A stretch of 64,000 nucleotides of DNA, from the NCBI RefSeq assembly GCF_010093125.1, contig NZ_NMZQ01000001.1:87047-151046 (forward strand). Direction: 5' to 3'. Within the stretch, counting starts at the first letter, position 1, and each line of letters starts with the position of its first letter. Below, one piece after another: positions 60,772 through 64,000 of this stretch. The position numbers and the translations under genes were made by a program. The notes beneath the pieces are model-generated. The model was given only the letters and a program-made list of their open reading frames with translations. It ran no database searches and had not been told where the DNA came from. This stretch comes from Veillonella sp. R32 (GTDB lineage: Bacteria; Bacillota; Negativicutes; Veillonellales; Veillonellaceae).

Positions 60772-60832
60772 AAAAGAGCTATAAGCGGTGTAGATTAACT
60801 TAAATTTACATGTTTGCATAGCTCTTTTTTTG
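60772..60832 (+). terminator. Intrinsic terminator after the MFS gene
   Basis: AAAAGAGCTAT (60772-60782) pairs perfectly with ATAGCTCTTTT (60818-60828) and runs into a long T-tract. Confidence 0.8.
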
Positions 60833-60863
60833 TATACAATATATATTAACTACAAATGTATAC

Positions 60864-60898
60864 TGTCAATTGACATTCTATAGAATGGTTGATAGTAT
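60864..60898 (+). promoter_or_regulatory. abgT-pepT promoter with two adjacent palindromes
   Basis: Consensus TTGACA (60870-60875) and TAGTAT (60893-60898) are 17 bases apart. TGTCAATTGACA (60864-60875) and ATTCTATAGAAT (60875-60886) are perfect 12-bp palindromes over the -35 and spacer. This is the layout expected for a repressor site. The following leader of about 125 bases has AAAGGAGG at 60933-60940 but no gene I would call. The 316-base gap otherwise holds only the MFS terminator. Confidence 0.6.
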
Positions 60899-61031
60899 GG
60901 AGTTAATACTAAATAGATAGGCTATATCCTATAAAGGAGGTGTGTTTTAAGGGGGTTGGGGATTATCTATGTAGTTTGGCAGGACACAAATTATATAAGG
61001 CTTCATAGCTAGGTACGAAAGGGGTGTTTGT

Positions 61032-62606
61032 ATGGCAGCGCAACAATCTAATCAACCTAATTTAAATGATGTACAGCCCGTGGGTGGCTTTTTAGGCTGG
61101 CTGGAACGAATGGGAAATAAGATTCCGGATATTACTATGTTATTTATTGGGGCTTTTGTCATTACTTGCGTAACGTCAGCATTTTTCTCAACCATACATT
61201 TTGGCTATGTTCATCCAACTACTGGTAAGGAGATTATGGTTACTAATATGCTGTCCGCTGAATCGCTAGTTACCTTAATGACTAAAATGGTAGGCAACTT
61301 TGCAGGGTTTCCACCACTTAGTATGGTTATTGTAGCTACTTTAGGGATTGGTATTGCTCAAGGGTCAGGTTATATTAATACAGGGCTAAAGAAGATTTTA
61401 GTGATTACACCTAAATTTTTGTTAACCCCTATTGTGATTGTAGTGGGGATGTTAAGCCATTTAGCACCTGATAGTGGCTATATGATTATTATTCCTATAG
61501 CAGCCTATTTATTTTATGCTTCAGGAAAACATCCATTGGCTGGGGTAGCAGCTTCGTTTGCAGGCATTGCTGGTGCGTTTGCGGCTAACTATACGCCATC
61601 GGCTATTGATCCGGTTATTCAAGGGTTTACACAGATGGCAGCTCAATTAATTGATTCATCCTACGAAGTGAATGTATTGTGTAACTATTTCTTTGCCGTT
61701 GTAGCGACGGTACCGGTTATTTTTGTATGTTGGTGGGTTACTGAAAAAATTACGGAACCTTGGTGTCGCAAGGCTTGTCCTTTAGATGCTGATTTAGATG
61801 TATCGGAAGATGCAATGAAACCCATAACTGCTAAAGAAAATAGAGCGTTTTATATTGCATCAGTTGTCCTCTTACTAATGCTAGTTGGTTTAGTGTTAGC
61901 TTTAATGCCAGCTGATTCTTTACTTCGTGATCCAGATGGCAATATTGCCAGTTTCAAAGCACCGATTATGCAATCTATTGTGGCTGTCATCTTTTTATTA
62001 AGTGCTATTCCTGGCATTGTTTACGGGATTATTAGTGGTAATTTTAAAAATTCTAAAGACTTTACTAAATCTATGGAAGAAATTACTCATACATTGGTGC
62101 AATTAATTGTGTTCTATTTCTTTGCGGCTCAATTTATGTATGCCTTTGGCGCCTCTAATTTAGGTGCTCTCATAGCGATTGCAGGGGCTGAATTTTTGAA
62201 ATCTTTGGCATTACCGCCACAAGTTACTATTTTCGGGATTATTGTATTTGTAGGTTTGCTTAACTTATTAATTACCTCTGCGTCTGCTAAATGGTCTATT
62301 TTGGCACCTATCTTTGTACCGATGCTTATGTCGGTAGGGATTGCGCCGGAGTTAACACAGGCGGCGTTTCGTATTAGTGATTCGGCTGTTAACGTATGTA
62401 CGCCTATGTTTGCATTTTATCCGCTCATTATTATTTATTGTCAAAAGTATTATAAAAAGACAGGTGTGGGTACATTGAGTAGTTTGATGTTACCACATAC
62501 GATTGCTTTGTTAATTGCCTTAACTATTGTATTGTATGTTTTCTGGTGGCTAAACATTCCACTTGGTTTCCAAGCTGATTATGTATATCCACGGCAAATG
62601 TTCTAA
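61032..62606 (+). CDS. AbgT family p-aminobenzoyl-glutamate transporter
   Basis: AbgT-family permeases import p-aminobenzoyl-glutamate, and some relatives export sulfonamides; a peptide substrate is also possible. The 524-residue protein has a cytoplasmic N-terminus with GWLERMGNKIPDITMLFIG, about ten membrane segments, HLAPDSGYMIIIPIAA, FAANYTPSAIDPVIQGF, LLNLLITSASAKWSILAPIFVPMLM, and a C-terminal AAFRISDSAVNVCTPMF. These blocks match AbgT family hairpin regions. AAAGGGG precedes ATG. pepT follows 11 bases later, so the pair probably handles one class of small peptides. Confidence 0.87.
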   Translation: MAAQQSNQPNLNDVQPVGGFLGWLERMGNKIPDITMLFIGAFVITCVTSAFFSTIHFGYVHPTTGKEIMVTNMLSAESLVTLMTKMVGNFAGFPPLSMVIVATLGIGIAQGSGYINTGLKKILVITPKFLLTPIVIVVGMLSHLAPDSGYMIIIPIAAYLFYASGKHPLAGVAASFAGIAGAFAANYTPSAIDPVIQGFTQMAAQLIDSSYEVNVLCNYFFAVVATVPVIFVCWWVTEKITEPWCRKACPLDADLDVSEDAMKPITAKENRAFYIASVVLLLMLVGLVLALMPADSLLRDPDGNIASFKAPIMQSIVAVIFLLSAIPGIVYGIISGNFKNSKDFTKSMEEITHTLVQLIVFYFFAAQFMYAFGASNLGALIAIAGAEFLKSLALPPQVTIFGIIVFVGLLNLLITSASAKWSILAPIFVPMLMSVGIAPELTQAAFRISDSAVNVCTPMFAFYPLIIIYCQKYYKKTGVGTLSSLMLPHTIALLIALTIVLYVFWWLNIPLGFQADYVYPRQMF

Positions 62607-62617
62607 GGAGGCTTTTC

Positions 62618-63889
62618 ATGTTAGTGAAACGAGAGGAATTAGTAACGCGATTTTTTAAATATGCACAGGTACCTTCACAAAGTAAGCCAAATGGCGGTCT
62701 AGTAGTGCCTAGTACAGAGAGTCAATGGGCTATGATTCGCCTGTTACAAGAGGAGTGTGAAACGCTAGGCTTAGTTGATTTACACGTGAGTGATAAGGCC
62801 GTGCTTACGGGGCGCTTGCCTGCACATGTGCCAGATGACTTTAGTGGCAGAGTGCCTGCTGTCGGCTTTTGTGCCCATGTAGATACGGTAGATGTTAGTT
62901 TATCACCTGAAGTACATCCACAGGTAATTCATGCCTATGATGGTGGGGATATTGTACTCAATGAAGCGGCTAATATCGTGATGAAACGAGACGAACATCC
63001 TGAATTAGCACCGTATGAAGGGCAAGATATTATCGTTTCAGATGGGACGAGTGTCTTAGGGGCTGATAATAAATCGGCTATTGCCAATATTATGACAGCT
63101 TTACACACCTTGGTGGAAGATAGCTCTTTATATCATGGTGATATATATGTAGCTTTTGTACCCGATGAAGAGTGTGGCCTGTTTGGGTCTAAGAGTATGG
63201 ATTACACTAAATTTCCTGTTGATTTTGCATATACCATTGATTCGTGCGAATTAGGGGAAGTGGTATATGAAACGTTTAATGCAGGGAGTGGTACAGTTAC
63301 AATTCATGGCGTAAGTGCTCATCCTATGAGTGCTAAAGGTGTATTAGTTAATCCCACACTAGTAGCGGTAGACTTCATTAATATGTTTAATCGTGAAGAA
63401 ACGCCGGAGTGTACGGAGGGAAAAGAAGGGTACATTTGGTGCCAAGGCGTGCAGTCTAATCAATCAACCGCCATTGTGTTCTTAAACATTCGTGACCATG
63501 ATAAATTGAAATACGAAGCAAAAAAAGATTTGATTGAAGCCAATGTAAAGCAGTTACAAGCACTATATCCAAGAGCAACTATTACTTGTGAATTAAGTGA
63601 TACCTATGGGAATATTGCAGATGCTATAACCGAGGATAATAAAAAAGCCATTGATTATGTGTATGAAGCGATGGATCGTTTGGGGATTACACCGAAAACG
63701 ATTGCAATGCGTGGTGGGACAGACGGCTCTTTTATTTCGACGCAAGGGATTCTAACTCCTAATTACTTTACAGGTGCGCTTAATTTTCATTCTAAATATG
63801 AATTTTTACCAATAGACTCTTTTTATAAGTCATATGAGATGACACTTACGTTAATTCGATTAATATATGAAAAGGCGCTGGTAAGGTAG
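62618..63889 (+). CDS. pepT: Peptidase T (tripeptide aminopeptidase)
   Basis: PepT is a zinc-dependent M20B aminopeptidase that removes N-terminal residues from tripeptides in the cytoplasm. The 423-residue protein has the metal residues in GFCAHVDTVD and SVLGADNKSAIANIM, the catalytic Glu in VPDEECGLFGSK, DFAYTIDSCELGEVVYETFNAG, a dimerisation lid domain with SAHPMSAKG, and RGGTDGSFIS near the end. AAGGAGG precedes ATG. It is the second gene of the abgT-pepT unit and its stop is followed by a terminator. Confidence 0.96.
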   Translation: MLVKREELVTRFFKYAQVPSQSKPNGGLVVPSTESQWAMIRLLQEECETLGLVDLHVSDKAVLTGRLPAHVPDDFSGRVPAVGFCAHVDTVDVSLSPEVHPQVIHAYDGGDIVLNEAANIVMKRDEHPELAPYEGQDIIVSDGTSVLGADNKSAIANIMTALHTLVEDSSLYHGDIYVAFVPDEECGLFGSKSMDYTKFPVDFAYTIDSCELGEVVYETFNAGSGTVTIHGVSAHPMSAKGVLVNPTLVAVDFINMFNREETPECTEGKEGYIWCQGVQSNQSTAIVFLNIRDHDKLKYEAKKDLIEANVKQLQALYPRATITCELSDTYGNIADAITEDNKKAIDYVYEAMDRLGITPKTIAMRGGTDGSFISTQGILTPNYFTGALNFHSKYEFLPIDSFYKSYEMTLTLIRLIYEKALVR

Positions 63890-63933
63890 TAAAAGTGTAC
63901 AGTGCTGGTTTTAATTAGTAATTTACGGTGAGG

Positions 63934-63969
63934 GAGATGTAATGGTGGAAGGCCATTACATCTCTTTTT
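63934..63969 (+). terminator. Intrinsic terminator after pepT
   Basis: GAGATGTAATGG (63934-63945) pairs perfectly with CCATTACATCTC (63953-63964), followed by TTTTT. A TTGACG at 63991 begins what looks like the promoter of the next gene, beyond the window. Confidence 0.85.
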
Positions 63970-64000
63970 CTGAAAAAATAAAAAAAGGGGTTGACGTTTA

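Noticed and set aside
60956..61012. Possible 18-codon leader peptide (TTG start) before abgT
   Set aside because: The ribosome site is 15 bases away and the peptide has no run of a regulating amino acid; evidence is too thin.

Overview
This window looks like chromosome from a diderm Firmicute of the class Negativicutes, most like Veillonella or a close relative; the species cannot be fixed from sequence alone. Two lines of evidence conflict in any other group. The first 17.4 kb is a nearly complete lipid A, Kdo and Lpt export cluster, which requires an outer membrane. The rest carries gene orders typical of Firmicutes: alaS-ireB-ruvX-DUF1292-mltG-trmR-trhP, ylxM-ffh-rpsP-khpA-ylqD-rimM-trmD, a T-box before thrS, CsoR-CopA and IreB. 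Base composition and codon use look even throughout. I saw no insertion sequence, prophage, CRISPR array, rRNA or tRNA.

Layout. 1-17440: LPS cluster on the plus strand, with lpxD (cut by the window start), an acyltransferase, lpxC, fabZ, lpxA, lpxI, lpxB, msbA, waaA, lpxK, kdsB, kdsA, kdsD, kdsC, a second acyltransferase, lptC, lptA, lptB and one LptF/G permease. Together they make Kdo2-lipid A, flip it across the inner membrane and start moving it to the outer membrane. Internal promoters and one terminator split the cluster into several units. 17635-25089: envelope and housekeeping genes (DUF3084 protein, RNase H-fold protein, YitT, signal peptidase I, glycosyltransferase, NlpC/P60 hydrolase, a zinc/manganese-type ABC pair). 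25152-34463: alaS block, tRNA uridine hydroxylation genes (trmR, trhP), T-box and thrS. 34701-40400: a less conserved stretch with a large superfamily 1 helicase-like ATPase, then glutaredoxin, LysR regulator and YigZ on the minus strand. 40613-43227: copper sensor, its probable operator and copper exporter. 43228-43781: a long, strongly structured non-coding stretch. 43782-47820: SRP and ribosome maturation operon. 47921-49995: a class I amidotransferase-like hydrolase and a minus-strand PadR-DUF1700 operon. 50241-59377: ruvCAB, a SpoIID-type protein, queA-tgt, yajC, 5-FCL and secDF. 59519-63889: an MFS transporter and an abgT-pepT pair.

Most of the window is conserved core biology. The least explained items are: (1) a candidate structured RNA at 43483-43667 with a 9-bp closing stem, three internal hairpins and a terminator; (2) a second terminator-ended leader at 18886-19042; (3) the 1131-residue helicase-like ATPase with about 500 residues between its Walker A and Walker B motifs; (4) strong palindromes at the promoters of abgT-pepT, yigZ, the LysR gene and csoR-copA. 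I did not find a clear multi-gene system that is plainly new.
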